From Dermatobacter hominis (GTDB lineage Bacteria > Actinomycetota > Acidimicrobiia > Acidimicrobiales > Microtrichaceae): DNA of 64,000 nt. The notes beneath the pieces are model-generated. The model was not told the DNA's origin. It ran no database searches and worked only from the letters and a program-made list of their open reading frames with translations. The translations under genes and the position numbers were made by a program. The DNA lies in assembly GCF_020715685.1 (NCBI RefSeq), contig NZ_CP085840.1, positions 3,906,001-3,970,000 on the forward strand, written 5' to 3'. Shown here piece by piece: positions 33,902 to 44,534 of this stretch. Each line of letters opens with the position of its first letter. Position 1 is the first letter of the stretch.

Positions 33902-35299
33902 TCAGCGGGCCCGGAGCGAGTCCCAGGCCTCGACGAGCACGGTGCGCAGGACGGACTCGATGAGGTCGAGCTCCGCGTCACCCGCGATCAGCGGCGGCGA
34001 CAGGATGATCATCGGGTCGGAGCGGTCGTCGGCACGGCACATGAGGCCGAGCTCGAAGAGCCGGTGCGAGATCTGGCCCTTGAGCAGCCAGGCGGACTCC
34101 TCGTCGGTGAACGTGTCGAGCGTGTCGGGATCCCGCACCAGCTCGACGGTGCGCAGGAACCCGTCGCCCCGGACGTCGCCGACGATCGGGAGGTCGCGCA
34201 GGCCCTCGAGCCGCTCGCGGAACCCGTCGGCGCGCCGCCGCACGTTGCCGAGCACGTCCTCGTGCTCGAGGACGTCGAGGTTGGCCATCGCCACCGCGCA
34301 GCTGACCGGGTGCCCGCCGAACGTGATGCCGTGCAGGAACGTGGAGCCGGCCTCGATGAACGGCTGGGCCAGGCGGTCGCTGACGAGCACGCCGCCGAGC
34401 GGCGAGTACCCCGAGGTGACGCCCTTGGCGAAGGTGATCATGTCGGGCCGGTAGTCGAAGCGGTCGGCGCCGAACCAGTGCCCGAGCCGGCCGAAGGCGC
34501 AGATGACCTCGTCGGACACGAGCAGCACGCCGTGGTGGTCGCAGATCTCGCGCACCCGGCGGAAGTAGCCGGGGGGCGGCGGGATCGTGCCGCCCGTGTT
34601 CTGCACCGGCTCGAGGTAGACGGCGGCCACGGTGTCGGGCCCCTCCATGCGGATGCGCTCGTCGATGTCGCGGGCGCACAGCTCGGCCCACTCCTCGTCG
34701 AAGCCGTGGCCGGAGCGGAAGGGGTTGGTGTGGCGCACCTTGACCGCGCCGGGCACGAGCGGCTCGAACGGCTCCTTGATGCCGGGCAGGCCGGTGATCG
34801 ACAGGGCGCCGAAGGTCGTGCCGTGGTAGGCGAGGTTGCGGGAGATGACCTTCGTGCGGTTGGGCTGGCCGACCGCCTTGAAGTACTGGCGGGCCAGCTT
34901 CCACGCGGTGTCGACCGCCTCGCTGCCGCCGGTGGTGAAGAACACCCGGTTGAGGTCGCCGGGCGCCATGCCGGTGAGGCGCTCGGCCAGGGCGAGCGCC
35001 GGCTCGGTGGCGTAGGACCAGATGGGGAAGTACGCGAGCGTCGACATCTGCTCGGACGCCGCGGCGGCCAGGTCGCGGCGTCCGTGGCCGACCTGCACCG
35101 TGAACAGGCCCGACAGCCCGTCCAGGTAGCGGTTGCCGGCGCGGTCCCAGACGTAGCAGCCCTCGCCGCGGACCATCACGGGGAGCTCGTCGGTCGAGCT
35201 CATCGCCGTGAAGTGGCCCCAGAAGGGCGAGGCGGCGGCGGTGGGTCCGGGGTCGAGGTCGGTGGTGGGCGCTCCGGTGTCTGACGTGGGGACTGGCAC
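33902..35299 (-). CDS. class III aminotransferase (PLP-dependent, omega-amino acid or diamine type)
   Basis: 465 aa from a GTG. Fold type I PLP enzyme: FTTGGSEAVDTAWKLARQY, DEVICAFGRLGHWFG, and the PLP Lys in MITFAKGVTSGYSPLGG. Close in look to beta-alanine:pyruvate or putrescine-type transaminases, but the substrate cannot be assigned. No partner dehydrogenase is next to it. The RNase gene follows. Confidence 0.9.
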   Translation of the reverse strand: MPVPTSDTGAPTTDLDPGPTAAASPFWGHFTAMSSTDELPVMVRGEGCYVWDRAGNRYLDGLSGLFTVQVGHGRRDLAAAASEQMSTLAYFPIWSYATEPALALAERLTGMAPGDLNRVFFTTGGSEAVDTAWKLARQYFKAVGQPNRTKVISRNLAYHGTTFGALSITGLPGIKEPFEPLVPGAVKVRHTNPFRSGHGFDEEWAELCARDIDERIRMEGPDTVAAVYLEPVQNTGGTIPPPPGYFRRVREICDHHGVLLVSDEVICAFGRLGHWFGADRFDYRPDMITFAKGVTSGYSPLGGVLVSDRLAQPFIEAGSTFLHGITFGGHPVSCAVAMANLDVLEHEDVLGNVRRRADGFRERLEGLRDLPIVGDVRGDGFLRTVELVRDPDTLDTFTDEESAWLLKGQISHRLFELGLMCRADDRSDPMIILSPPLIAGDAELDLIESVLRTVLVEAWDSLRAR

Positions 35300-35427
35300 G
35301 GTTATCGGTCCTGGATCGGTGACCTGTGGACGCTAGGCCTGCAGCACCGGCCGTGGTAGCCGGGCGGCGGAGCCGGGCGGGCCGTCGGCACGGGACCGCC
35401 GCCCACGACCGGTGTACCCCGCGGACG

Positions 35428-36681
35428 TCAGCGGTAGTTGCCGGTGTGGCCGAGCGAGTACCGGCCGGGCTGCGGGAACACCGCCAGCCCGTGCGGGCCC
35501 CGGCCGACGGGGATCGTCCGGACGAGCGCCCCCGTCGCGGTGTCGAAGACGTAGACGACGTCGTCGTAGCGGCCCGAGAGCCAGAGCTTGGTGCCGTCGG
35601 CGGAGACGCCGCCCATGTCGGGCGACCCGCCGCCGGGGATCGTCCACGTGGCGACGACCTGCAGCGTGGCGAAGTCGATGACGCTGACCGTCCCGCCGCC
35701 CGTGGCGCCCTCCCGACCGGAGCGGCCGCGGTTCGACACGTAGGCGACCGTGGCGTCGCGGCTCGGGTAGATCCCGTGGGCACCGTCGCCGGTGGGGATG
35801 AACCCGACCCTGTTGAAGCTGGGCCCGTCGATCACGTGCACCCCGCCGGCCATCATGTCGGCGACGAGGAACGTCCGACCGTCGGGGGCGACGCGCGCGT
35901 CCTGCGGCATGTCGTCGGGGCTGCCGAGGTCGAGCGTGCCCAGGATCGCACCGGTGTCGGTCTCGACCTTCACGAGCCGGCCCGAGAACTCGCACGTCGC
36001 GATGAACCACCGGCCGTCGGCCGACCAGTCGGCGTGGTTGATCCCGCCGGTGGTGGCGCCGTGGCCGTGGCAGGGCACGTCGACCGAGCGGGTGCGCTGC
36101 CAGGTGACCGGGTCGTACCAGTCCATCCGGTTCCGCCGCTCGGCCATGACGATCGCCGACCGGCCGTCGGGGGTGAAGTACAGGTTGTACGGCGCGTCGA
36201 CCGGGATCGGGGCGCCGGGCAGGCCGGTGACCGGGTCGAACGGGACGAGCTGGCTGGACCCGGAGGCGTTCGCGTAGAGGGTCCGCATGTCGTGGGACGG
36301 CACGACGTGCTGGACGAGCTCGCCGACGGGGTGGCGACCGACGACCTCGTACGTCGCCTGGTCGATCACCCACACCTCGCCGTCGTCGTTGTCGGGCACG
36401 TACACGAGGGGCCGGGCGGTGGCGACCGTCGGCGACATCTTCCCGGCCGCCGCCTCGGAGTAGACGTTCGCCGCGTCGAGCACCGGGGGCATCCCGGGCA
36501 GCTGGTCCGCCACGACCGCGGTGGTCGTGGGGGCGGAGGTGGTGGTGGTCGTCGACGTGGTGGTGCGGGCCCGGTCGGGCCGCTCGGGCCCGTCGCTCGT
36601 GCAGCCGCCCGCGAGCAGCGCGGTGGCGGCCAGCGCCAGCAGCGCGGTGCGGACGTGACGGCGAGGGCCCGATCGGGTCAC
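35428..36681 (-). CDS. YncE-like beta-propeller lipoprotein
   Basis: 417 aa. Lipoprotein signal ending LLAGGC (Cys near residue 27), a Thr-rich linker about 40-60 that probably spans the cell wall, then a seven-bladed propeller of about 45-residue YVTN-type repeats (for example [20 protein letters not shown] and VSNRGRSG). Extracellular and membrane-anchored; role unknown, perhaps binding or scaffolding. GTG start, with a TAGCGT -10 eight bases upstream. Divergent from the crotonase-fold gene. Confidence 0.85.
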   Translation of the reverse strand: MTRSGPRRHVRTALLALAATALLAGGCTSDGPERPDRARTTTSTTTTTSAPTTTAVVADQLPGMPPVLDAANVYSEAAAGKMSPTVATARPLVYVPDNDDGEVWVIDQATYEVVGRHPVGELVQHVVPSHDMRTLYANASGSSQLVPFDPVTGLPGAPIPVDAPYNLYFTPDGRSAIVMAERRNRMDWYDPVTWQRTRSVDVPCHGHGATTGGINHADWSADGRWFIATCEFSGRLVKVETDTGAILGTLDLGSPDDMPQDARVAPDGRTFLVADMMAGGVHVIDGPSFNRVGFIPTGDGAHGIYPSRDATVAYVSNRGRSGREGATGGGTVSVIDFATLQVVATWTIPGGGSPDMGGVSADGTKLWLSGRYDDVVYVFDTATGALVRTIPVGRGPHGLAVFPQPGRYSLGHTGNYR

Positions 36682-36689
36682 GGCCGCCG

Positions 36690-36695
36690 ACGCTA
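36690..36695 (-). promoter_or_regulatory. -10 element of the propeller lipoprotein gene (leaderless type)
   Basis: Minus strand TAGCGT, eight bases before the GTG at 36681. Confidence 0.45.
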
Positions 36696-36728
36696 CCGGC
36701 GCCCATGCGGCGCCGGGTCGGCGCCGCG

Positions 36729-36734
36729 TAGGTT
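36729..36734 (+). promoter_or_regulatory. -10 element of the crotonase-fold gene (leaderless type)
   Basis: TAGGTT eight bases before the GTG at 36743; it faces the -10 of the divergent lipoprotein gene 33 bases away. Confidence 0.45.
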
Positions 36735-36742
36735 GGCCCGCC

Positions 36743-37549
36743 GTGGACGACCGCTACGCCGACTTCGGCGACCTCACCTTCGACCGACCCTCCGACGGGG
36801 TGCTGCGCATCACCCTCGACGGCCCCGGCCTCAACGCGGTGGACGCCGCGGTGCACCGCCAGCTCGCGGACGTGTGGCGGGCCGTCGACCGCGACCCCGA
36901 CGCCCGCGTCGCCGTGCTGCGCGGCGCCGGGAAGGCCTTCTCGGCCGGGGGCAGCTTCGAGCTCCTCGACGGGATGATCCAGGACTACGCGATGCGGACC
37001 CGGGTCCTGCGCGAGGCGCGCGACCTCGTGTTCAACGTCATCGACTGCTCCAAGCCGATCGTGTCGGCCCTGCACGGACCCGCAGTGGGGGCGGGTCTGG
37101 TCGCGGGCCTGCTGGCCGACGTGTCGATCGCCGGCCGCTCGGCCCGCATCATCGACGGCCACACCCGGCTCGGCGTGGCGGCCGGCGACCACGCGGCGGT
37201 GTGCTGGCCGCTGCTGTGCGGCATGGCCAAGGCCAAGTACTACCTGCTCACCTGCGAACCGCTGTCGGGGGAGGAGGCCGAGCGGATCGGGCTGGTCTCG
37301 CTGTGCGTCGACGACGACGAGGTGCAGGACCGCGCCCTCGCCGTGGCCGAGCAGCTGGCGGGCGGGGCCCAGTCGGCGATCCGCTGGACCAAGCACGCGC
37401 TCAACAACTGGTACCGCGACCACTCGTCGATCTTCGACGCCTCGTGGGGGCTCGAGTTCTACGGCTTCGGCGGCCCCGACGTGGCCGAGGGCCTGGCGTC
37501 GCACCTGGAGAAGCGGCCGCCGGACTTCACCGGCCCGACCAGCGAGTAG
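36743..37549 (+). CDS. enoyl-CoA hydratase/isomerase (crotonase) superfamily protein
   Basis: 268 aa. Crotonase fold with oxyanion-hole segments [16 protein letters not shown] and [22 protein letters not shown]. The two glutamates of classical hydratases appear to be missing: aligned positions read Val in GAGLVAGLL and His in IDGHTRLG. An Asp in VAAGDHAAV may serve instead (my alignment by eye). The reaction is therefore uncertain: isomerase, hydrolase or hydratase on an acyl-CoA. Leaderless-type start. Confidence 0.85.
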   Translation: MDDRYADFGDLTFDRPSDGVLRITLDGPGLNAVDAAVHRQLADVWRAVDRDPDARVAVLRGAGKAFSAGGSFELLDGMIQDYAMRTRVLREARDLVFNVIDCSKPIVSALHGPAVGAGLVAGLLADVSIAGRSARIIDGHTRLGVAAGDHAAVCWPLLCGMAKAKYYLLTCEPLSGEEAERIGLVSLCVDDDEVQDRALAVAEQLAGGAQSAIRWTKHALNNWYRDHSSIFDASWGLEFYGFGGPDVAEGLASHLEKRPPDFTGPTSE

Positions 37550-37586
37550 CCCGGCCGGCGGCCGTCGCCACGGGAGCGGGGGACGG

Positions 37587-38753
37587 TCAGGAGGCGAGGA
37601 CGCAGCGCGTGCCGGTGTAGATCGTCGGCAGGCACTTGTTGCAGTGCACGCAGAGGCCCTCGTGGCCCTCGTCGGCCTGCATCCGGTTGACGAGGTCGGG
37701 CTCGCGGAGCAGCGCCCGGGCCATGGCGACGAACTCGAAGCCCTCCGCCATGGCGCCCTCGATCGTCTCGCGCAGGTTGATGCCGCCGAGCAGGATCAGC
37801 GGCATCGACAGCTCGTCGCGGAACTGGCGGGCGAACGGGAGGAAGAAGCCCTCCTCGAACGGGTACTTCGGGAACAGCTTGGGGCCGTAGAACCGCAGCC
37901 CGAAGCCCACCGCTGCTGGCTGCGTCTCCCGGAACTCCTTGAGCGGCACGTCGCCGCGGAAGAAGTACATGCCGTTGAGCAGCGAGCTGCCGCCGGTGAG
38001 CTGCAGGGCGTCGAGGTGGCCGTCGGCCTCGATGAGCTTGGCCATCGGCAGGCTCTCGTCGAGCCACAGACCCTTGTCGACGCCGTCGGCCATGTTGAAC
38101 TTGGCGGTCACGGCCATGTGGTCGGGCGCCGCCTCCTTCACGGCGGCGAGCACCCGCCGCGGGTAGGCGATCCGGTTGGCGATCGACCCGCCGTACTCGT
38201 CGGTCCGCCTGTTGAGGTTCGGGCTCATGAACGAGCTCAGCAGGTAGTTGTGGCCGAGGTGGACCTCGACGGCGTCGAAGCCGGCCTCGGCCGCCACGTT
38301 CGTCGCCCGGACGAAGTCGTCGACGACGCGGTCGAGCTGCTCCCGGGTCGCACCGTGCACGCGGGCCATGGCCGGCGCGCTGAACCGGGTCGACGGGGCC
38401 ATCGTCGGCATGCCGTTGGAGCGCGTGTTGGCGACCAGGCCGGCGTGGCCGAGCTGGGCGGCGATGGCGGCGCCCTCGGCATGCACAGCGTCGGTGAGCC
38501 GCCGGAGGTCGCCGATGCGCTCGGGGTCCATGACGAGGGTGTGGCGCTGCACCCGCCCGTCCATCGAGACGGCGCAGTAGGCGACCGTGGTCATCCCGAC
38601 GCCGCCGGCCGCGACCCGCCGGTGGAACTCGACGAGCTCGTCGCTGACCGCGCCACGGGTCATCACGCCCTCGAACGTGGCGGCCTTGACGATGCGGTTC
38701 CGCAGCGTCAGCGGGCCGAGCCGGGCCGGTGCGAACGGATCGGGGTGCGTCAC
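37587..38753 (-). CDS. NADH:flavin oxidoreductase, old yellow enzyme family with C-terminal Cys cluster
   Basis: 388 aa from a GTG at 38753. OYE/2,4-dienoyl-CoA reductase-type TIM barrel binding FMN: LTLRNRIVKAATFEGV start, AQLGHAG, VEVHLGHNYLLSSFMSP and the phosphate-binding LLGGINLRETIEGAM with VAMARALLREPDLV. It ends with CVHCNKC and a last Cys near LLA-type terminus (TRCVLAS). That spacing resembles the [4Fe-4S] ligands of 2,4-dienoyl-CoA reductases, yet the second flavin/NAD domain of those enzymes is absent. Substrate unknown; a separate electron donor may be needed (inference). Confidence 0.88.
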   Translation of the reverse strand: MTHPDPFAPARLGPLTLRNRIVKAATFEGVMTRGAVSDELVEFHRRVAAGGVGMTTVAYCAVSMDGRVQRHTLVMDPERIGDLRRLTDAVHAEGAAIAAQLGHAGLVANTRSNGMPTMAPSTRFSAPAMARVHGATREQLDRVVDDFVRATNVAAEAGFDAVEVHLGHNYLLSSFMSPNLNRRTDEYGGSIANRIAYPRRVLAAVKEAAPDHMAVTAKFNMADGVDKGLWLDESLPMAKLIEADGHLDALQLTGGSSLLNGMYFFRGDVPLKEFRETQPAAVGFGLRFYGPKLFPKYPFEEGFFLPFARQFRDELSMPLILLGGINLRETIEGAMAEGFEFVAMARALLREPDLVNRMQADEGHEGLCVHCNKCLPTIYTGTRCVLAS

Positions 38754-38784
38754 GGGCGCGCTGCCCCCGCTGGACGAACGGACA

Positions 38785-38794
38785 TGTGCGCACA
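38785..38794. promoter_or_regulatory. palindrome TGTGCGCACA over the OYE promoter
   Basis: Perfect 10-bp palindrome that overlaps a minus-strand TACTGT -10 (plus 38792-38797) of the OYE gene, in the divergent gap with the cyclase gene. Possible operator. Confidence 0.45.
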
Positions 38795-38822
38795 GTAGGT
38801 CGGAACCGGGCCCCTCGCTCCG

Positions 38823-38828
38823 TAGCCT
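38823..38828 (+). promoter_or_regulatory. -10 element of the GGDEF gene (leaderless type)
   Basis: TAGCCT six bases before the GTG at 38835. A GGAGG touches the start codon directly and is too close to work as a ribosome site. Confidence 0.5.
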
Positions 38829-38834
38829 CGGAGG

Positions 38835-40229
38835 GTGCACCACCTCCCGTCCGACCGCCGCCTGCCCGACTCGCTGCGACTCCCCGACGGGGCCCCCGGG
38901 CTCGAGGACCTGCGGCGCGGCGGCCTGCCCGACGACGCGTGGAGCGCCCGGACGGCGACCGAGCTGTCGCCCGACCTCCTCGTCGTCGTCGACCCGCTCA
39001 TGCGGGCCGTGTGGACCAACGGTGCCGTCGAGCGGATGCTCGGGATCCCGCACGGCGAGATGCTCGGCATGGACGTGAGCTCCTACGTCCACCCCGACGA
39101 CCTCGTCGTCGCCCTCGGCGCGATCAACGAGGTGCAACGGGCCGACGGCTACCACGTCGCCACCCGCATCCGCGTGCTGCGCTGGGACGGCTCGTACCTC
39201 GACACGCGGGTCACGGCGACCACGATCACGACCGACGACGGCGTCTGGATGGTCCTCGCCCTGCGCCCCGTCGACGACGAGGTCGCGGTCGAGCGCCGCC
39301 GGGCCCAGCTGAAGGGCCTGGCCCAGAGCGTGTACGTCGAGTGCGCCGCCATGCACTGGTTCGAGCTCGGCGACCGGATCGCCGGCATGCTCGGCGCCCT
39401 CGCCGGCGTCGTCGGGTCCCGCACGGTCGAGCTCGTCGAGCCCCGCGACGGCGGGTTCACGAGGGTCGCGGGTTGGTCCCGCGACGGCCACCGCCCGTCG
39501 GCCGGCACCCGCGTCGAGGTCGTCGCCGACGCCGACCGGCTCCGGAACCTGCCGTGCGTCGTCACGACCGTCCCGGGCGAGGACGGCGTCGACACCGCAA
39601 TGGTCGTCGAGCTCTGGCTCGACCGGGAGGGGATCGTCCGGCTGGCGTTCGACGGCTACACCGAGACGTGGGACGACGCGAACGCCGACATCATCGCCCT
39701 GATGTGCTCGACGATGCTGGCCACGATGCGGCGGTGCGAGCAGGAGTCCGAGATCAACACGCGCGCCACCCGCGACCCGCTCACCCGGCTGCTCAACCGC
39801 ACGGCGCTGCACCAGCGGCTGGCCGAGATGCTCACGACGTCCCGGCCGGAGCGCCCCCCGGTCGTGCTGTTCGCGGACCTGAACCACTTCAAGCTGATGA
39901 ACGACCGGTTCGGGCACCGCGAGGGCGATGCCGTCCTGTGCCGGGTGGCCGACGCGCTGAGCTCCCAGATCCGCGCCGACGACGTCGCGGCCCGGATCGG
40001 GGGCGACGAGTTCGTCGTCGTGCTCGACGAGGGCGACGCACCGCTCGACGCGCTGGTCGAGCGCATCCGCGCCGCGGTGGACGCTGCGCTCGACGAGTGG
40101 CCCGACGTCACGGTCGCGGTCGGTGCGATCACCGTCGAGCCCGGCACGTCGCCCGACGAGCTGCTCGACCGGGCCGACCGGGCGATGTACGCCGACAAGG
40201 CCCGGCTGCGGGCCGCCGACCGGCGCTGA
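38835..40229 (+). CDS. PAS/GAF-like/GGDEF diguanylate cyclase
   Basis: 464 aa. PAS-type domain about 40-150 (SPDLLVVVDPLMRAVWTNGA), a GAF-like middle about 155-290, then GGDEF about 305-460 with RIGGDEFVVVL, the metal-binding LFADLNHFKLMND and AMYADKARL. An RxxD inhibitory site (RADD) stands exactly five residues before GGDEF, so feedback inhibition by c-di-GMP is expected. No TM segment: a cytoplasmic sensor. No EAL domain is present. Divergent from the OYE gene. Confidence 0.93.
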   Translation: MHHLPSDRRLPDSLRLPDGAPGLEDLRRGGLPDDAWSARTATELSPDLLVVVDPLMRAVWTNGAVERMLGIPHGEMLGMDVSSYVHPDDLVVALGAINEVQRADGYHVATRIRVLRWDGSYLDTRVTATTITTDDGVWMVLALRPVDDEVAVERRRAQLKGLAQSVYVECAAMHWFELGDRIAGMLGALAGVVGSRTVELVEPRDGGFTRVAGWSRDGHRPSAGTRVEVVADADRLRNLPCVVTTVPGEDGVDTAMVVELWLDREGIVRLAFDGYTETWDDANADIIALMCSTMLATMRRCEQESEINTRATRDPLTRLLNRTALHQRLAEMLTTSRPERPPVVLFADLNHFKLMNDRFGHREGDAVLCRVADALSSQIRADDVAARIGGDEFVVVLDEGDAPLDALVERIRAAVDAALDEWPDVTVAVGAITVEPGTSPDELLDRADRAMYADKARLRAADRR

Positions 40230-40278
40230 GCGCCCCGACGACCGCCCCGGGGGGATCGGGCGGCGTCAGGGGGCGATC
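40230..40278. terminator. possible terminator between convergent genes
   Basis: CCGCCC and GGGCGG with a 10-base loop in the 49-bp gap between the cyclase gene and the small ORF. Weak. Confidence 0.3.
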
Positions 40279-40467
40279 TCAGCGGACGCCGTGGCGGCGC
40301 AGCAGCTGGTGGAGGTCCTCGTCGGTGATCGGGGTGCCGTCCAGGTGGCCGTCGGTGTGGCGGTCCACGATGACCTGGCCCGACGCGTTCTCCACCGGCC
40401 AGTGGCTCCACGTCAGGTCCTGTCCGTCGGGGAGCGGGTAGAAGCGGTTCGTGGGGGTGATCGGCAC
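40279..40467 (-). CDS. small hypothetical protein, 62 aa
   Basis: Starts VPITPTNRFYPLPDGQDLTW at GTG 40467 and ends in a helical, basic tail (DEDLHQLLRRHGVR). I do not recognise the family. Support for coding: a plausible start (TACGGT -10 six bases upstream, and a GGAG near the start), a protein-like composition with Trp, Tyr and Phe rather than the Arg/Ala/Pro look of shadow frames, and it fills the gap between two genes. The middle (SHWPVENASGQVIVDRHTDG) suggests a small beta unit. Function unknown. Confidence 0.6.
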   Translation of the reverse strand: MPITPTNRFYPLPDGQDLTWSHWPVENASGQVIVDRHTDGHLDGTPITDEDLHQLLRRHGVR

Positions 40468-40473
40468 GTCTCC

Positions 40474-40479
40474 ACCGTA
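40474..40479 (-). promoter_or_regulatory. -10 element of the 62-aa ORF (leaderless type)
   Basis: Minus strand TACGGT, six bases before the GTG at 40467. Confidence 0.45.
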
Positions 40480-40601
40480 CGGACGGCCCCCGGGCCGCCC
40501 CAGGGCCCATCGGACCAAATCGCCGGCCAGAAATCGGGTCCCCGGACCCATCCCACCACGGTCAACATGTCCTCCGTGCTCCAGCCCCCCGACCCAGCCC
40601 G

Positions 40602-41525
40602 GTGACCGACGCGACCGACCCGACCGAGCCGCCCGAGCCGCCCGACCCGACCGAGCCGACCGAGCCGACACGTCGGGCCGACCAGACCCCGACGGGTCCG
40701 CGCTCGACGAGCGGTGCCGCCGACGCCCCGCCCCCCACGAGGCGGTCGTTCGGCGGCTTCCGGGCCGGCGCCTTCGCCATCGCGCCGCTCCTGCTGGGCG
40801 TGGCCCCGTTCGGGATCGTCGCCGGCGCCACCCCGGTCACCCACGGCATGTCGTGGGACGTGCCGGTCGGGTTCTCGACCGTCGTGTTCGCCGGCGCGTC
40901 CCAGCTCGCCTCGATCGAGGTGCTGACCGGCGGGGGCTCGGTGCTCGTGGCCGTGCTCGCGGCCTGCACGATCAACCTGCGGATGGTCCTGTACTCGGCG
41001 TCGATGGCGCCGTACGTGACGAAGGTGGGGACGGGCCGCCGGCTGCTGATGGCCTACCTGCTCACCGACCAGGCCTACGCCGTGTCGATCGTGCGCTGGA
41101 CCGAGGAGGGCGCCGAGGACCTGTCGGCCCGGACGGCGGGGGAGCGGCTGCGCTTCTACCTGGGTGCGGGCGTGTCGCTGTGGACCACGTGGCAGATCAG
41201 CACGATCGTCGGGATCCTCGTCGGCAACGCCGTCCCCCCGGAGATCCACCTCGAGTTCGCCGTCCCGCTCGCGTTCCTCGTCCTGCTCGTCCCGACCCTC
41301 GTGGGCCGGCCCTCGCTGGTGGCGGCGGGCGTCGGCGGCCTCGTGGCGGTGCTCGCCGCCGAGCTCGGTGCCGGGCCGACGTCGATCATGATCGGCTCGG
41401 TGGCGGGGATCGTCGCCGGCGCCCTGGTGGACAGCGACGACCCCGGCGGCGCGGACGCACCGACGGGCGGGACCGGGGGCGGGACGGGCAGCGGGCCCGC
41501 CGGGCCGGCGGGGGCCGCATCGTGA
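40602..41525 (+). CDS. azlC: AzlC-type branched-chain amino acid exporter, large subunit
   Basis: 307 aa from the GTG at 40602. The first 45 residues are a Pro/Glu/Thr/Asp repeat-like tail (TEPPEPPDPTEPTEPT) not typical of the family. About residues 47-285 are five to seven TM helices with AzlC signatures: FRAGAFAIAPLLLGVAPFGIV, VFAGASQLASIE and INLRMVLYSAS. The C-terminus is again Gly/Pro-rich. With AzlD it forms a BrnFE-like permease that exports branched-chain or related amino acids. The stop overlaps azlD by GTGA. Confidence 0.9.
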   Translation: MTDATDPTEPPEPPDPTEPTEPTRRADQTPTGPRSTSGAADAPPPTRRSFGGFRAGAFAIAPLLLGVAPFGIVAGATPVTHGMSWDVPVGFSTVVFAGASQLASIEVLTGGGSVLVAVLAACTINLRMVLYSASMAPYVTKVGTGRRLLMAYLLTDQAYAVSIVRWTEEGAEDLSARTAGERLRFYLGAGVSLWTTWQISTIVGILVGNAVPPEIHLEFAVPLAFLVLLVPTLVGRPSLVAAGVGGLVAVLAAELGAGPTSIMIGSVAGIVAGALVDSDDPGGADAPTGGTGGGTGSGPAGPAGAAS

Positions 41526-41842
41526 GCGCGGCGTGGTGGACGATCCTGCTGGCCGGCGTCGGCACGTTCAGCATGCGGGCGTCCTTCCTCGCCGTGGCCC
41601 ACCGGCTCGTGAAGGTCCCGCCCCGGGCGCACCGGGTGCTGCGCCAGATCCCCCCTGCGGCGCTCGCCGCGCTGGTGCTCCCGGCGTTCGTCCGCCCCGA
41701 GGGTCACGTGGACCTGCTGCAGGCCCGCTTCGGCGCCGGGGTGCTGGCTGCGGTGGTGGCGTGGCGGACCCGCAACGCCGTGCTCACACTGGTGGTGGGC
41801 ATGGGCGCGCTGCTGCTCATCCAGCTCGTCGCCCCCGGCTGA
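41522..41842 (+). CDS. azlD: AzlD-type branched-chain amino acid exporter, small subunit
   Basis: 106 aa, about four TM helices. AzlD pattern: TFSMRASFLAVAH, LRQIPPAALAALVLPAFV, ARFGAGVLAAVVAWRTRNAVLTLVVGM. Starts at a GTG inside the azlC stop (GTGA), so both subunits are made together. Confidence 0.9.
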   Translation: MSAAWWTILLAGVGTFSMRASFLAVAHRLVKVPPRAHRVLRQIPPAALAALVLPAFVRPEGHVDLLQARFGAGVLAAVVAWRTRNAVLTLVVGMGALLLIQLVAPG

Positions 41843-41931
41843 TCCCCCGGAAGGGGCGGGCGTCGGGGGCCGGCGACGGGGGCAGGCGACGGGGCGGGAA
41901 TGGGAACGATCGATAATCTGTTACCCAGTCA

Positions 41932-41950
41932 CTCAACTTTTTCCGTTGAG
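41932..41950. promoter_or_regulatory. inverted repeat upstream of lon (CTCAAC-N7-GTTGAG)
   Basis: Perfect 6-bp arms around a T-rich 7-bp centre, 30 bases before lon and just after a GATAAT (41912-41917) that may be its -10. Possible stress-regulator operator. Confidence 0.5.
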
Positions 41951-41980
41951 CTGATCTTCGACCCCCTGGCTGGAGTGCAG

Positions 41981-44422
<2,442 letters not shown>

Positions 44423-44440
44423 CCGGCGCCCGCACCGGAC

Positions 44441-44460
44441 CGAACCGAACCGAACCGAAC
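44441..44460. repeat. pentanucleotide tandem repeat (CGAAC)x4
   Basis: Four exact CGAAC units, with degenerate units on both sides, between the lon stop and its terminator. Non-coding; a likely length-variable site. Confidence 0.9.
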
Positions 44461-44480
44461 CGACCCCCCAACCCCCCATT

Positions 44481-44521
44481 TGGCGCCGGTTTCCGTCGTG
44501 TCCCGACGGAAACCGGCGCCA
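44481..44521. terminator. bidirectional terminator between lon and the ferritin-like gene
   Basis: Perfect 18-bp arms (44481-44498, 44504-44521) with a 5-base loop. It is the longest hairpin in the window and lies between convergent genes. Confidence 0.75.
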
Positions 44522-44534
44522 GAGCGCGTGGGGG

